Below are positions 7,665-13,723 of a stretch of 20,037 nt of DNA, one piece after another (the first letter of the stretch is position 1; every line of letters starts with the position of its first letter). Origin of the DNA: PALSA-1336 sp964592725 (GTDB lineage: Bacteria > Patescibacteriota > Doudnabacteria > UBA920). The stretch is taken from NCBI GenBank assembly GCA_964592725.1, contig CAZQFQ010000026.1, positions 1 to 20,037 of the forward strand. The letters run 5' to 3'. The notes under the pieces were generated by a model. It was not told where the DNA came from, made no database searches, and was given only the letters and a program-made list of their open reading frames with translations. A program made the position numbers and the translations under genes.

Positions 7665-7673
7665 ATTATACCA
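7665..7673 (-). promoter_or_regulatory. Extended -10 promoter of murD
   Basis: The minus strand carries TGGTATAAT about 47 bases upstream of the murD TTG start. It is a perfect -10 with an extended TG; the -35 region is only T-rich. It sits just downstream of the terminator of the preceding gene, so murD probably begins a new transcript. The mraY promoter has the same TGGTATAATAA core. Confidence 0.55.
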
Positions 7674-7683
7674 GATTTTCCTA

Positions 7684-7715
7684 TAAAACAAAAAACGACA
7701 AATTTTCTGTCGTTT
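7684..7715 (-). terminator. Rho-independent terminator after the amidohydrolase gene
   Basis: On the minus strand an 8-bp stem AAACGACA / TGTCGTTT (7715-7708 and 7700-7693) with a 7-nt loop is followed by a T-rich tract (TTTGTTTTA). It lies about 20 bases after the stop codon of the amidohydrolase gene and just before the murD promoter. Confidence 0.65.
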
Positions 7716-7734
7716 CGTTTAATCGCTGGATTTT

Positions 7735-9303
7735 TTAGCTCTTCCTTAAAGCATATCCCGGCAATTGACCGGTTAGCTGACCTTGGGCAAGCGCGGCTTT
7801 GCCGTTGACAAAAACATAGTCGATGCCTTCGCTGAGCAGGTACGGATTTTCGTAAGTGGCGCGGTCTCTGACCTTATCAGGATCAAGCAAAACTAGGTCG
7901 GCAAAATTCCCGATTTTAATTTCGCCGCGTTTTTTTAGACCCATTTTTTTTGCCGGGCCGCCCGAAAGTTTTTTTATGGCTTTTTCCAGAGGCAAGCTTT
8001 TGTCTTTTTTGGTGTCGTTTAAAAATTTGGTCGCGGAGCCAAAAGACCTGGGATGAACCAAACCGCCGCCTTGGGGCAGATTGTTAAAACCCGCTCCATC
8101 GGTACCGATGAATGATAAAGGATGAAGGGTAAGCTGCTTAACCTGCTCCTGGTCCAAATTTTTTTCAAAAACCAAAACCTCGCTCCCGCCGTTTTGGATT
8201 AGATGCAGTACCACCTCCTCGCCCGAGCATTCTAGATTTTGGGCTATTTGGCCGATTGTCTTTCCGGCAAAATTCAGCTTGCTGGCCGTGGACGCGACTT
8301 TAATTTCCGAAAATTTCACGCCGGAATTATTCAGGTATGTCAGTATTTTACTTTTTTGCGCCGGGTCGGCAAAATGCTTTAACATAATTACTCTTCCGCC
8401 TTCTATGTCCCACTTGGGCAGGTAGCTATAAAGCGGCTGCCACATAACATCATAAGGATATAAATCAAAATGTACCTGGGTTCCCTGCATATAAGCCGTA
8501 TCAATTAAGCTGACTACTTCCGGAAATTTTTCCCAGTTTTGTGAGTTGCGGATCTTCAAATGTGAAATTTTTAAATTAACGCCCGTGTTTTTGGCGATGT
8601 CCAAAGCTTCGTCCAAAGCCTCAATAATCTCACCGCCCTCACTGCGTAAATGGATGGAAAAAAGCCCATTATATTTTTTTACAATTTTTGCCAATTCGTA
8701 AAGTTCCAGTTCGCTGATAATTATTTCATGGGAGTAGGACAAGCCGCTGGACAGGCCAAAAGCGCCGGCTTCCAGGCTCTCGGAAAGCGCAATTTTTATA
8801 GATTCAAGTTCGCGGTTGGAGAGGCTCCTTATTTGGTCGCCGACAATGGCGCGGCGGAGCGTGGAATAGCCGACCAAGCTGGCAACATTGCAGGCAAAGC
8901 GCTTGCGCGAAAGCTCCTCAATAAATTCGCTGTAAGAAACCCAGTTAACATTCACGCCTTCCAGGTTATGCCATTTCTGCAGGGAATACAAAGCTTCATG
9001 CGTCAATAGCGGCGCCAGGCTCGCGCCGCAGTTCCCGACTAAAATTGTGGTATACCCCTGGCTAATTAAGCCGTGCAATTGCGGGTTGTCAAAAATTTGC
9101 CAGTAGCTGTCGCTGTGGTTTTGCAAATCCACAAAACCAGGGCAAAGCACTTTTCCGCTCGCGTCAATAGTAAATTCCGCCGCTGAATTTATTTTCGGCG
9201 CGATATTTACAATTTCGTCCCCTTGCACCGCAACATCACCGACAACTCCCGGATTTCCGGTGCCGTCAATAATTGTGGCATTTTTGATTATGAGTGAGTA
9301 CAT
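7735..9303 (-). CDS. N-acyl-D-amino-acid deacylase-like amidohydrolase
   Basis: This 522-residue member of the amidohydrolase superfamily matches the D-aminoacylase group, which removes the acyl group from N-acyl-D-amino acids. It starts MYSLIIKNATIIDGTG (beta-sandwich), then PGFVDLQNHSD, and ends with the usual G-F-A-D-L-V-L-L-D sandwich return. Inferred metal ligands are C92 (VGNCGAS), H218 (SIHLRSEGG), H248 (KISHLK) and D402 (GTDGAG). The normally HxH motif reads Q-N-H (61-63), so the first alpha-site histidine is a glutamine. It lies between mraY and murD with a terminator after it; a role in recycling D-amino-acid derivatives from the wall is an inference. The start is ATG at 9303. Substrate is unproven; a related dihydroorotase-like enzyme is possible. 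Confidence 0.85.
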   Translation of the reverse strand: MYSLIIKNATIIDGTGNPGVVGDVAVQGDEIVNIAPKINSAAEFTIDASGKVLCPGFVDLQNHSDSYWQIFDNPQLHGLISQGYTTILVGNCGASLAPLLTHEALYSLQKWHNLEGVNVNWVSYSEFIEELSRKRFACNVASLVGYSTLRRAIVGDQIRSLSNRELESIKIALSESLEAGAFGLSSGLSYSHEIIISELELYELAKIVKKYNGLFSIHLRSEGGEIIEALDEALDIAKNTGVNLKISHLKIRNSQNWEKFPEVVSLIDTAYMQGTQVHFDLYPYDVMWQPLYSYLPKWDIEGGRVIMLKHFADPAQKSKILTYLNNSGVKFSEIKVASTASKLNFAGKTIGQIAQNLECSGEEVVLHLIQNGGSEVLVFEKNLDQEQVKQLTLHPLSFIGTDGAGFNNLPQGGGLVHPRSFGSATKFLNDTKKDKSLPLEKAIKKLSGGPAKKMGLKKRGEIKIGNFADLVLLDPDKVRDRATYENPYLLSEGIDYVFVNGKAALAQGQLTGQLPGYALRKS

Positions 9304-9310
9304 GTAAATC

Positions 9311-9420
9311 TTCTACTAAATACTAAAGATTACTAAATATACTAAATGCTAAACCAGTTATCAACCGTTTTCGTATATTTCGTATTTAGTACTTTTAGTA
9401 TACTTTAGTATTTAGTAGAA
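9311..9420. repeat. Long intergenic inverted repeat, TACTAAATACTAAA family copy 2
   Basis: The arms at about 9311-9353 and 9378-9420 pair over roughly 43 nt with a handful of mismatches. The outer arm TTCTACTAAATACTAAAG is nearly identical to copy 1 at 2427-2526, and inner units again mix TACTAAA and TACGAAA. It fills the gap between mraY and the amidohydrolase gene, from 8 bases before the start of the latter to 10 bases after the end of the former. Confidence 0.85.
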
Positions 9421-9430
9421 ATTTTAGGCA

Positions 9431-10471
9431 TTATCCTAAGAAATATATTATGACCCCAATTATACTCGTCACCGCGGCGATTATCCAAAATCTCATCGTC
9501 ACCTTTGCTTCCGGCCAGCCCAAGGCTTCAAAATGATGGTGGAGCGGGGCGGAAAGAAAAACTTTCTTTTTTAAAAACTTTTTGGAGTATAGCTGGACCA
9601 TCGTGGAAACGGCTTCCAGCAAGAATACAAAGCCGACAAAAGGCAAAATTAAAACCGAGTTGGTTAAAAAAGCCACTACGGCCAGTAAAACGCCGAGCCC
9701 CATGGAACCGGTATCGCCCATAATAAACCTCGCCGGAAAAACATTGAACCACAAAAATGCCAGCAAAGCGCCGCAGATTACTCCAATAAAGGTTGCCAGA
9801 TCGTGTTTGCCCTGCAAGAACGCGATAAGGCCGAACGCGAAAAAAGAAATCATTAAGCTTCCGCCAGCCAAACCGTCCAGCCCATCGGTTTGGTTTACGG
9901 AAAAACTGGTGGCAATGACCACAAAAATAAAGAACGGAATAAACAGCCAGCCCAAGTAAACATTGCCGGCAAAAGGGATGTGGACGTAATTAAACCCGAG
10001 CTTAAAATAAAACCACCACGCGCCAATGGCTGCCACTATGGAATAAAGGATGAGTTTAAAACGAAAACGCATTCCCCTGCCATTGTGCCCGCGGTGGTGG
10101 ATGTCCAGCCAGTCGTCTACCAGCCCGACCAACGAAGCTCCTAAAAGGGCGCCCAGCGGCAAAAGGGTTTCTTTGCGGGAATAAAAATCAAAATCATTAA
10201 AAATATCAACGTGGATAACGCGGTCAAAAAACCAAAATACGAACATTAAAATAATCAGCGTCCCCCAAACCAATATGCCGCCCATAGTTGGCGTGCCGGC
10301 CTTGTGCTTGTGCATTTCGGTAAATAGCGGGGTGTTTCCGTCGTCACGGATTTGTTTGCCAAGTTTATTTTTGTATAAAAATCTGGTAAAAATCGGCGTA
10401 ATCGCCAACGCGAAAATAAAAGCTAAAGAGGTCAGCGCGAAAATTTTTGTTAATACCAAATGGCCGGGCAT
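9431..10471 (-). CDS. mraY: Phospho-N-acetylmuramoyl-pentapeptide transferase MraY
   Basis: MraY transfers phospho-MurNAc-pentapeptide from UDP to undecaprenyl phosphate, making lipid I at the cytoplasmic membrane. The 346 residues show about ten transmembrane segments and the family's catalytic blocks: LVDDWLDIHH with D119/D120, VNQTDGLDGLAGG (192-204), FIMGDTGSMGLG with D253, and APLHHHFEALGW with the HHH triad at 311-313. KAGTPTMGGI (58-67) is also conserved. The start is ATG at 10471 (MPGHLVLTKI). An extended -10 promoter lies about 40 bases upstream. The gene downstream is the amidohydrolase, not murD as in the common dcw order, where murD follows mraY directly. Confidence 0.96.
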   Translation of the reverse strand: MPGHLVLTKIFALTSLAFIFALAITPIFTRFLYKNKLGKQIRDDGNTPLFTEMHKHKAGTPTMGGILVWGTLIILMFVFWFFDRVIHVDIFNDFDFYSRKETLLPLGALLGASLVGLVDDWLDIHHRGHNGRGMRFRFKLILYSIVAAIGAWWFYFKLGFNYVHIPFAGNVYLGWLFIPFFIFVVIATSFSVNQTDGLDGLAGGSLMISFFAFGLIAFLQGKHDLATFIGVICGALLAFLWFNVFPARFIMGDTGSMGLGVLLAVVAFLTNSVLILPFVGFVFLLEAVSTMVQLYSKKFLKKKVFLSAPLHHHFEALGWPEAKVTMRFWIIAAVTSIIGVIIYFLG

Positions 10472-10511
10472 GAAGATAGGTCGTTGAGTTGATTAATTTA
10501 ATTGCCTGATT

Positions 10512-10520
10512 ATTATACCA
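10512..10520 (-). promoter_or_regulatory. Extended -10 promoter of mraY
   Basis: The minus strand carries TGGTATAAT followed by AATCAGG about 41 bases upstream of the mraY start. The -35 region is poor (TTCCGG at 17-nt spacing), so recognition would depend on the extended -10. The TGGTATAATAA core is shared with the murD promoter. Confidence 0.5.
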
Positions 10521-10556
10521 TAAAAAATCGTTTGCCGGAAATAAGTTCGAAAACAA

Positions 10557-10600
10557 GGGGCATCCTTGGCTGAAGCGTCACTGATGGCCAAGGATGCCCC
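10557..10600 (-). terminator. GC-rich hairpin, probable terminator after dacA
   Basis: Perfect 14-bp arms GGGGCATCCTTGGC (10557-10570) and GCCAAGGATGCCCC (10587-10600) enclose a 16-nt loop. On the minus strand the stem is followed by TTGTTTTC, a modest U-tract. It lies about 100 bases after dacA and 37 bases before the mraY -10. The loop is long for a terminator, so it could instead be one more dispersed palindrome. Confidence 0.45.
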
Positions 10601-10653
10601 ATGTTAATAAAGAATTGCTTTAAATATTTGAAGTGTTATTAGCGATTGTAAGC

Positions 10654-10681
10654 GTAGCGTAGGGTCTAGACCCTACGCTAC
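10654..10681. repeat. Perfect 28-bp palindrome downstream of dacA
   Basis: GTAGCGTAGGGTCT joined directly to AGACCCTACGCTAC gives an uninterrupted palindrome with no loop, 17 bases past the end of dacA. No U-tract follows on either strand. The GTAG...CTAC ends are shared with the in-gene 29-bp palindromes, which may or may not mean kinship. Confidence 0.75.
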
Positions 10682-10698
10682 AAAGCAAAACAAAACAA

Positions 10699-11658
10699 TC
10701 AATTCCAGTCAAAACTACTTTCAACGGCCGACTTTAATTTAAGCGTGTCACTTTCGCGGTTTTGGCTGTCTAGAACCAATATCACAATTTGATGGCCGCC
10801 GATTTCAACTTTGGTGGCCATGGCACCGTTGGCTTCATTTGTAAACCCCGTTTTTATTGCCTGGATGTCGGGATAATTTTTAATAAGCGTATTTGTGGCA
10901 ACGGTGGAATAATTTTTACCGCCCTTACCGGTAAATTCATAGCCGATTCTTCGCCCCAAATCTGTAAAAGCGGATAACTGCTGGGTAGCGGTTATCAAAA
11001 GTTTTAAATCTTCCGCCGTAGAATAATTATTGCTGCTGTCAAAACCCATCGGATTGCTAAAATTGCTGTTGGACATTCCCAAGCCGGCCGCCTGCCGGTT
11101 CATCAGCAAGACAAAATTGGCTCCCGAAGCCTGTGATGTAAAATCTGCCAGAGCCAGCGCCGCGTCGTTGCACGAGCCGATTAGCATCGCGTTAAAAATA
11201 TCCAGAGCCTTAACTTGGTCGCCCGGAGTTAAACCCAAATCCGGAGCGATGCTTAAAGTATCCTGTTTGGAAATTATAAATGTTTGGTTTAAATTTAAAT
11301 TATTATACGTCGTCAAAGCTGTCATCAGCTTGGTCAAGCTCGCTATAGCCAATTTTTGGTTTGGATTTTTTGCCAATAATTCCTGTCCGCTGCTTAAATC
11401 AAATACCAAATAACTCTGCGCGCTCACCGCAGAAAGGTCGGGGTTATTTATTTGGCTGACGGCATTTACCTGCTTTTGATCGCTACCTCTGGTTAGCCTC
11501 AATGCCTGGGTGCTGGCGCCCAAAACTTGCGGTATTCCTATAGCGTTTTGCGCGGAATTCGGCGAATACAAAAATCCCGCCGTTTGAACAGTGACAAATA
11601 ACAGCAAAACTATGAGCCAATAAGGCAGTATTTTTATTACTTTTGTTTTTAAGTTCAA
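10699..11658 (-). CDS. dacA: Serine-type D-Ala-D-Ala carboxypeptidase (peptidase S11, PBP5-like)
   Basis: D,D-carboxypeptidases trim the terminal D-Ala from peptidoglycan pentapeptides outside the membrane and so control cross-linking. The 319-residue protein has an N-terminal membrane anchor or signal (about 12-30, WLIVLLLFVTVQTAGFL), a linker, then the catalytic domain. All three motifs are present: S107-L-T-K110, S162-C-N164 and K269-T-G271. It ends soon after the catalytic domain and lacks the C-terminal beta domain and amphipathic anchor of E. coli PBP5, so anchoring would be N-terminal. The start is TTG at 11658; an upstream ATG runs into a stop. It diverges from the thioredoxin gene. 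A minus-strand TATAAT at 11862-11857 may be its -10, which would put a 164-nt hairpin in the leader. Confidence 0.92.
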   Translation of the reverse strand: MNLKTKVIKILPYWLIVLLLFVTVQTAGFLYSPNSAQNAIGIPQVLGASTQALRLTRGSDQKQVNAVSQINNPDLSAVSAQSYLVFDLSSGQELLAKNPNQKLAIASLTKLMTALTTYNNLNLNQTFIISKQDTLSIAPDLGLTPGDQVKALDIFNAMLIGSCNDAALALADFTSQASGANFVLLMNRQAAGLGMSNSNFSNPMGFDSSNNYSTAEDLKLLITATQQLSAFTDLGRRIGYEFTGKGGKNYSTVATNTLIKNYPDIQAIKTGFTNEANGAMATKVEIGGHQIVILVLDSQNRESDTLKLKSAVESSFDWN

Positions 11659-11683
11659 TTTTTAAAATTATTGCAACATTTGC

Positions 11684-11847
11684 CGGAAGCAATCTTAAAA
11701 ATAATTTGTAGGCGAAATTTTAGAATTTTGAGCGGATTGGTCCAAATAAATTTTGACGTTTAGCCCAAAGCTAAGCGGAAAAATTTTTTGAGCCAAGACG
11801 CCAAAATTCTGGAATTGCAGCCCGAAGGATTTTTAAGATTGCTTCCG
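11684..11847. repeat. 164-bp long hairpin element
   Basis: Perfect 19-nt outer arms CGGAAGCAATCTTAAAAAT (11684-11702) and its complement (11829-11847) continue inward as an imperfect match (AGAATTTTG, TTGG and TCAAA blocks in both arms). The structure closes with a small central hairpin TTTAGC / GCTAAG around CCAAA. The whole length therefore folds on itself. It has no coding frame and resembles a MITE-like or structured-RNA element in the dacA leader. Confidence 0.75.
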
Positions 11848-11867
11848 ATTACTATTATTATAGCTCA

Positions 11868-11896
11868 TTGACAGGTTATGGGATTGTGGATAAAAT
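11868..11896 (+). promoter_or_regulatory. Sigma-70 promoter of the thioredoxin gene
   Basis: TTGACA (11868-11873), 17 bases, then TAAAAT (11891-11896): a perfect -35, optimal spacing and a five-of-six -10. It is the best promoter in the window. The predicted start leaves a leader of roughly 95 bases that contains an imperfect palindrome. Confidence 0.75.
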
Positions 11897-11918
11897 GATA
11901 AGGCGTTAATTAATAGCT

Positions 11919-11985
11919 ACCCTTTATCCATTATCTTTTGCCGCAACGATTGGCGGTCAAGGGTTAAGGATAAAAGATAAAGGAT
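11919..11985. repeat. Imperfect palindrome in the thioredoxin leader
   Basis: ACCCTTTATC near 11919-11928 faces GATAAAGGAT near 11975-11984, and TTGCCGC / GGCGGTCAA pair near the centre with one bulge. Pairing is broken by several mismatches. It ends about a dozen bases before the thioredoxin ATG, so it could affect translation, but it is the weakest of the palindromes listed. Confidence 0.45.
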
Positions 11986-11996
11986 ATTCACCCAAT

Positions 11997-12317
11997 ATGT
12001 CCGAAATAAAGATTGACGAAAATAATTTTGATAAAGAGGTTTTAAAGTCCGATTTGCCGTTTATGGTTGATTTTTGGGCTGTATGGTGCGGTCCGTGCAA
12101 GGTTTTGGGGCCGATTGTGGAAGAACTGGCAAATGACTACGACGGCAAGCTTAAAGTCGGCAAAGTCAACGTTGACGAAAACAACCAGCTCGCGGCCAAA
12201 TACGGCGTAATGAGCATCCCCACCCTAAAATTCTTTAAATCCGGCAAACTCGTCGGTGAAATGATAGGCGCCGCCCCCAAAGCCACAGTTGAAGCGGAAA
12301 TCAAGAAACATATATAA
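11997..12317 (+). CDS. trxA: Thioredoxin
   Basis: Thioredoxin is a small cytoplasmic dithiol reductant that reduces protein disulfides and is itself recycled by thioredoxin reductase. The 106 residues are the standard length. The active site W30-C-G-P-C34 is intact, preceded by VDFWA, with the buried D25 (E. coli Asp26 equivalent) and the cis-proline P75 in SIPT. GKVNVDEN and LKFFKSGKLV are also typical. There is no signal peptide, so it is cytoplasmic. The start is ATG at 11997; an AAAGGAT about 13 bases upstream is too far for a good Shine-Dalgarno. It is the only plus-strand gene in the window, has its own strong promoter, and is followed by a hairpin terminator. Confidence 0.96.
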   Translation: MSEIKIDENNFDKEVLKSDLPFMVDFWAVWCGPCKVLGPIVEELANDYDGKLKVGKVNVDENNQLAAKYGVMSIPTLKFFKSGKLVGEMIGAAPKATVEAEIKKHI

Positions 12318-12334
12318 ATTTGAATTAAACAAAC

Positions 12335-12370
12335 TTTAAAACGCCTTCGTAATTGTAAAGGCGTTTTAAA
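12335..12370 (+). terminator. Hairpin terminator after thioredoxin
   Basis: Perfect 13-nt arms TTTAAAACGCCTT (12335-12347) and AAGGCGTTTTAAA (12358-12370) with a 10-nt loop lie 18 bases after the thioredoxin stop. The T-run is part of the right arm (GCGTTTTAAATTA). The symmetry would allow action on both strands. Confidence 0.65.
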
Positions 12371-12505
12371 TTAGTCGGGCAGGCGGGAATGGGACTTATG
12401 TCTATCTCCTTTATATTTTAGTGGTAATTGAGATATGCCAAGTGAAAGTTTTTTATAGCCAATTGCTTGGCCAACCGTAATTGAAATACCTTTTGGTTAT
12501 AACTA

Positions 12506-12559
12506 AAACAAAAAGAAGAAGCGCATACCGTCGCCGGTTAGGGCGAGCGGGTGCGCTTC
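12506..12559 (-). terminator. Rho-independent terminator of the nucleoside phosphorylase gene
   Basis: On the minus strand GAAGCGCA (12559-12552) pairs with TGCGCTTC (12525-12518). The stem continues inside through CCGCTCGCCC opposite GGCGACGG with a bulge, and is followed by TTCTTTTTGTTTT. It starts 32 bases after the gene's stop codon. It is GC-rich like the gene it serves. Confidence 0.75.
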
Positions 12560-12590
12560 AAGTTGTTCATGTTTCGAACCACGGTTGTGC

Positions 12591-13418
12591 TTACTCGTAG
12601 GCGGCAAGTTTGTGCCGGGAGATATCGGCCAGTACCGACGTGTCAACCGAAAGCATCGCCAATGCGTCTAAGGCGATCTTTGCCGCCGTTTCTTCGCCTT
12701 CCGTTCCCCACTCGTTAGTATGGCGATTGGCGAACACCGCATTGATGGCGCCGCAAGGCAGGCCGCGCCCTTTGGCCAAGCACCAGACGAACAGGCTGGC
12801 CGCCTCCATGGAGTAGCAGGCCGCTCCGAGATCCATCACTTCCTGATGACGCTTCAGCATACGTTCAGGCAGGCATCCCCAAATGTCGGGGCGTCCCTGT
12901 CCGTCGTAGAAGCAATCGGTGGTGCATTCCGGGCCGAGATGGTAACCGAGCGGATAGTTGCTCTTCGCAGCAATAACCAACGCATTGACCACCCGCCAGT
13001 CGGCCACGGCCGGGAATTCCGGAGGCGCCCAGTTGTTGGAAGCGCCATCGTAGCGAATGGCGCAGGTCGAAATAATCACGTCGCCGATGCGCGACTCCTT
13101 GATGAGCGAGCCGCAGGAACCGACGCGAATAAACAGCCGGGCGCCGCTACGGACGGCTTCGGGGAGGACGATGCCGGTGGAGGCGCCGCCCATTCCGGAG
13201 GTCGTAACCGAAACCCGGGTGTTGCCGTAGTAGCCTGTATGCGAAACGATGCCGCGATGGTCGTTGGAAAAGCGCTTGGATTTCGCCAAGAACTTTTCCG
13301 CGATCATGTCAGCCCGTCCTTGGGCACCGACGATCAGGCAGAAGTAGGACAAATCGCCGTCGAGGGTGTGGGTGTGGTACTGCTCGTGTTGAGCCGTTCG
13401 GGGTTGATCTGCTTTCAT
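12591..13418 (-). CDS. Nucleoside phosphorylase (uridine phosphorylase-like)
   Basis: Enzymes of this family split a nucleoside with phosphate into base and (deoxy)ribose-1-phosphate, in cytoplasmic salvage. The 275 residues carry the family's fold signatures: VGAQGRADMIAEKF (30-43) at the phosphate-site position where Udp/DeoD have GDPxR, SGMGGAST (74-81), the phosphate arginine in IRVGSCGSL (97-105), and the ribose-binding methionine-glutamate M204-E205 in YSMEAASLF. Uridine phosphorylase is the nearest fit, but the base specificity cannot be read from sequence. The ATG at 13418 has AGGAG 13 bases upstream; a TTG at 13457 would add 13 residues. The coding sequence is visibly richer in G and C than its neighbours, and it has its own promoter and terminator, which suggests horizontal acquisition. 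Confidence 0.88.
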   Translation of the reverse strand: MKADQPRTAQHEQYHTHTLDGDLSYFCLIVGAQGRADMIAEKFLAKSKRFSNDHRGIVSHTGYYGNTRVSVTTSGMGGASTGIVLPEAVRSGARLFIRVGSCGSLIKESRIGDVIISTCAIRYDGASNNWAPPEFPAVADWRVVNALVIAAKSNYPLGYHLGPECTTDCFYDGQGRPDIWGCLPERMLKRHQEVMDLGAACYSMEAASLFVWCLAKGRGLPCGAINAVFANRHTNEWGTEGEETAAKIALDALAMLSVDTSVLADISRHKLAAYE

Positions 13419-13721
13419 AACCGTAACTGAACTCCTCTTTGTAATTGGATTATCCAAGGGTTTTGATTCCCAAAAGACCCTTTATATTAACAGAAAATCC
13501 TTGCTTTTGGCAAGGGTCTTAATTTGATTTACAAATGATTGGTTAATTTAGAATATCACTGTTTAAGCTATTTTATGAAAAAGTGGGTACCGGCGTACCG
13601 TCGCTTCTAAAACAGTCAAAAAATTCTCTTACCTAATTCAAATAAGTTTTCCACCTATGTCGAATTTGCCGACCATCTTACCAATTAGTTTAAAAAGAGC
13701 TTCCGTTTCTTGGAAGCTCTT
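13419..13721. other. Intergenic region upstream of the nucleoside phosphorylase
   Basis: This 303-base gap holds the nucleoside phosphorylase promoter with a flanking inverted repeat (13474-13520) and, at its right end, the terminator of the TraG-like gene (13691-13723). Between about 13521 and 13690 I see only a short GGTAC/GTACC hairpin and no credible gene. Confidence 0.6.
13474..13520 (-). promoter_or_regulatory. Promoter of the nucleoside phosphorylase gene inside a 9-bp inverted repeat
   Basis: On the minus strand TTGCCA (13513-13508), 18 bases and TAATAT (13489-13484) form a plausible sigma-70 promoter. The arms AAGACCCTT (13474-13482) and AAGGGTCTT (13512-13520) flank it on both sides. 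A smaller hairpin CCTTGC / GCAAGG lies within. The arrangement could be an operator. Confidence 0.45.
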
Positions 13722-13723
13722 TT
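13691..13723 (-). terminator. Rho-independent terminator of the TraG-like ATPase gene
   Basis: A perfect 12-bp stem AAAAGAGCTTCC / GGAAGCTCTTTT (13693-13704 and 13712-13723) has a 7-nt loop and is followed on the minus strand by a T-run. The stem begins within the stop codon of the gene, an extremely compact arrangement. Confidence 0.8.

Larger units (their letters stand above)
11659..11996. other. Divergent intergenic region between dacA and thioredoxin
   Basis: This 338-base gap holds a long near-complete hairpin (11684-11847), a minus-strand TATAAT that could serve dacA (11862-11857), a strong plus-strand promoter (11868-11896), and a smaller imperfect palindrome (11919-11985) in the thioredoxin leader. 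I see no coding region in it. Confidence 0.7.

Noticed and set aside
12720..13430. Long plus-strand open frame of 236 codons opposite the nucleoside phosphorylase gene
   Set aside because: It is an antisense shadow of a GC-rich gene whose protein is clearly recognisable on the minus strand. Its own translation has no familiar motif.
13578..13596. Short hairpin GGTAC / GTACC in the gap before the TraG-like gene's terminator
   Set aside because: The arms are only five bases long and no related copy was noticed, so it is not better than chance.
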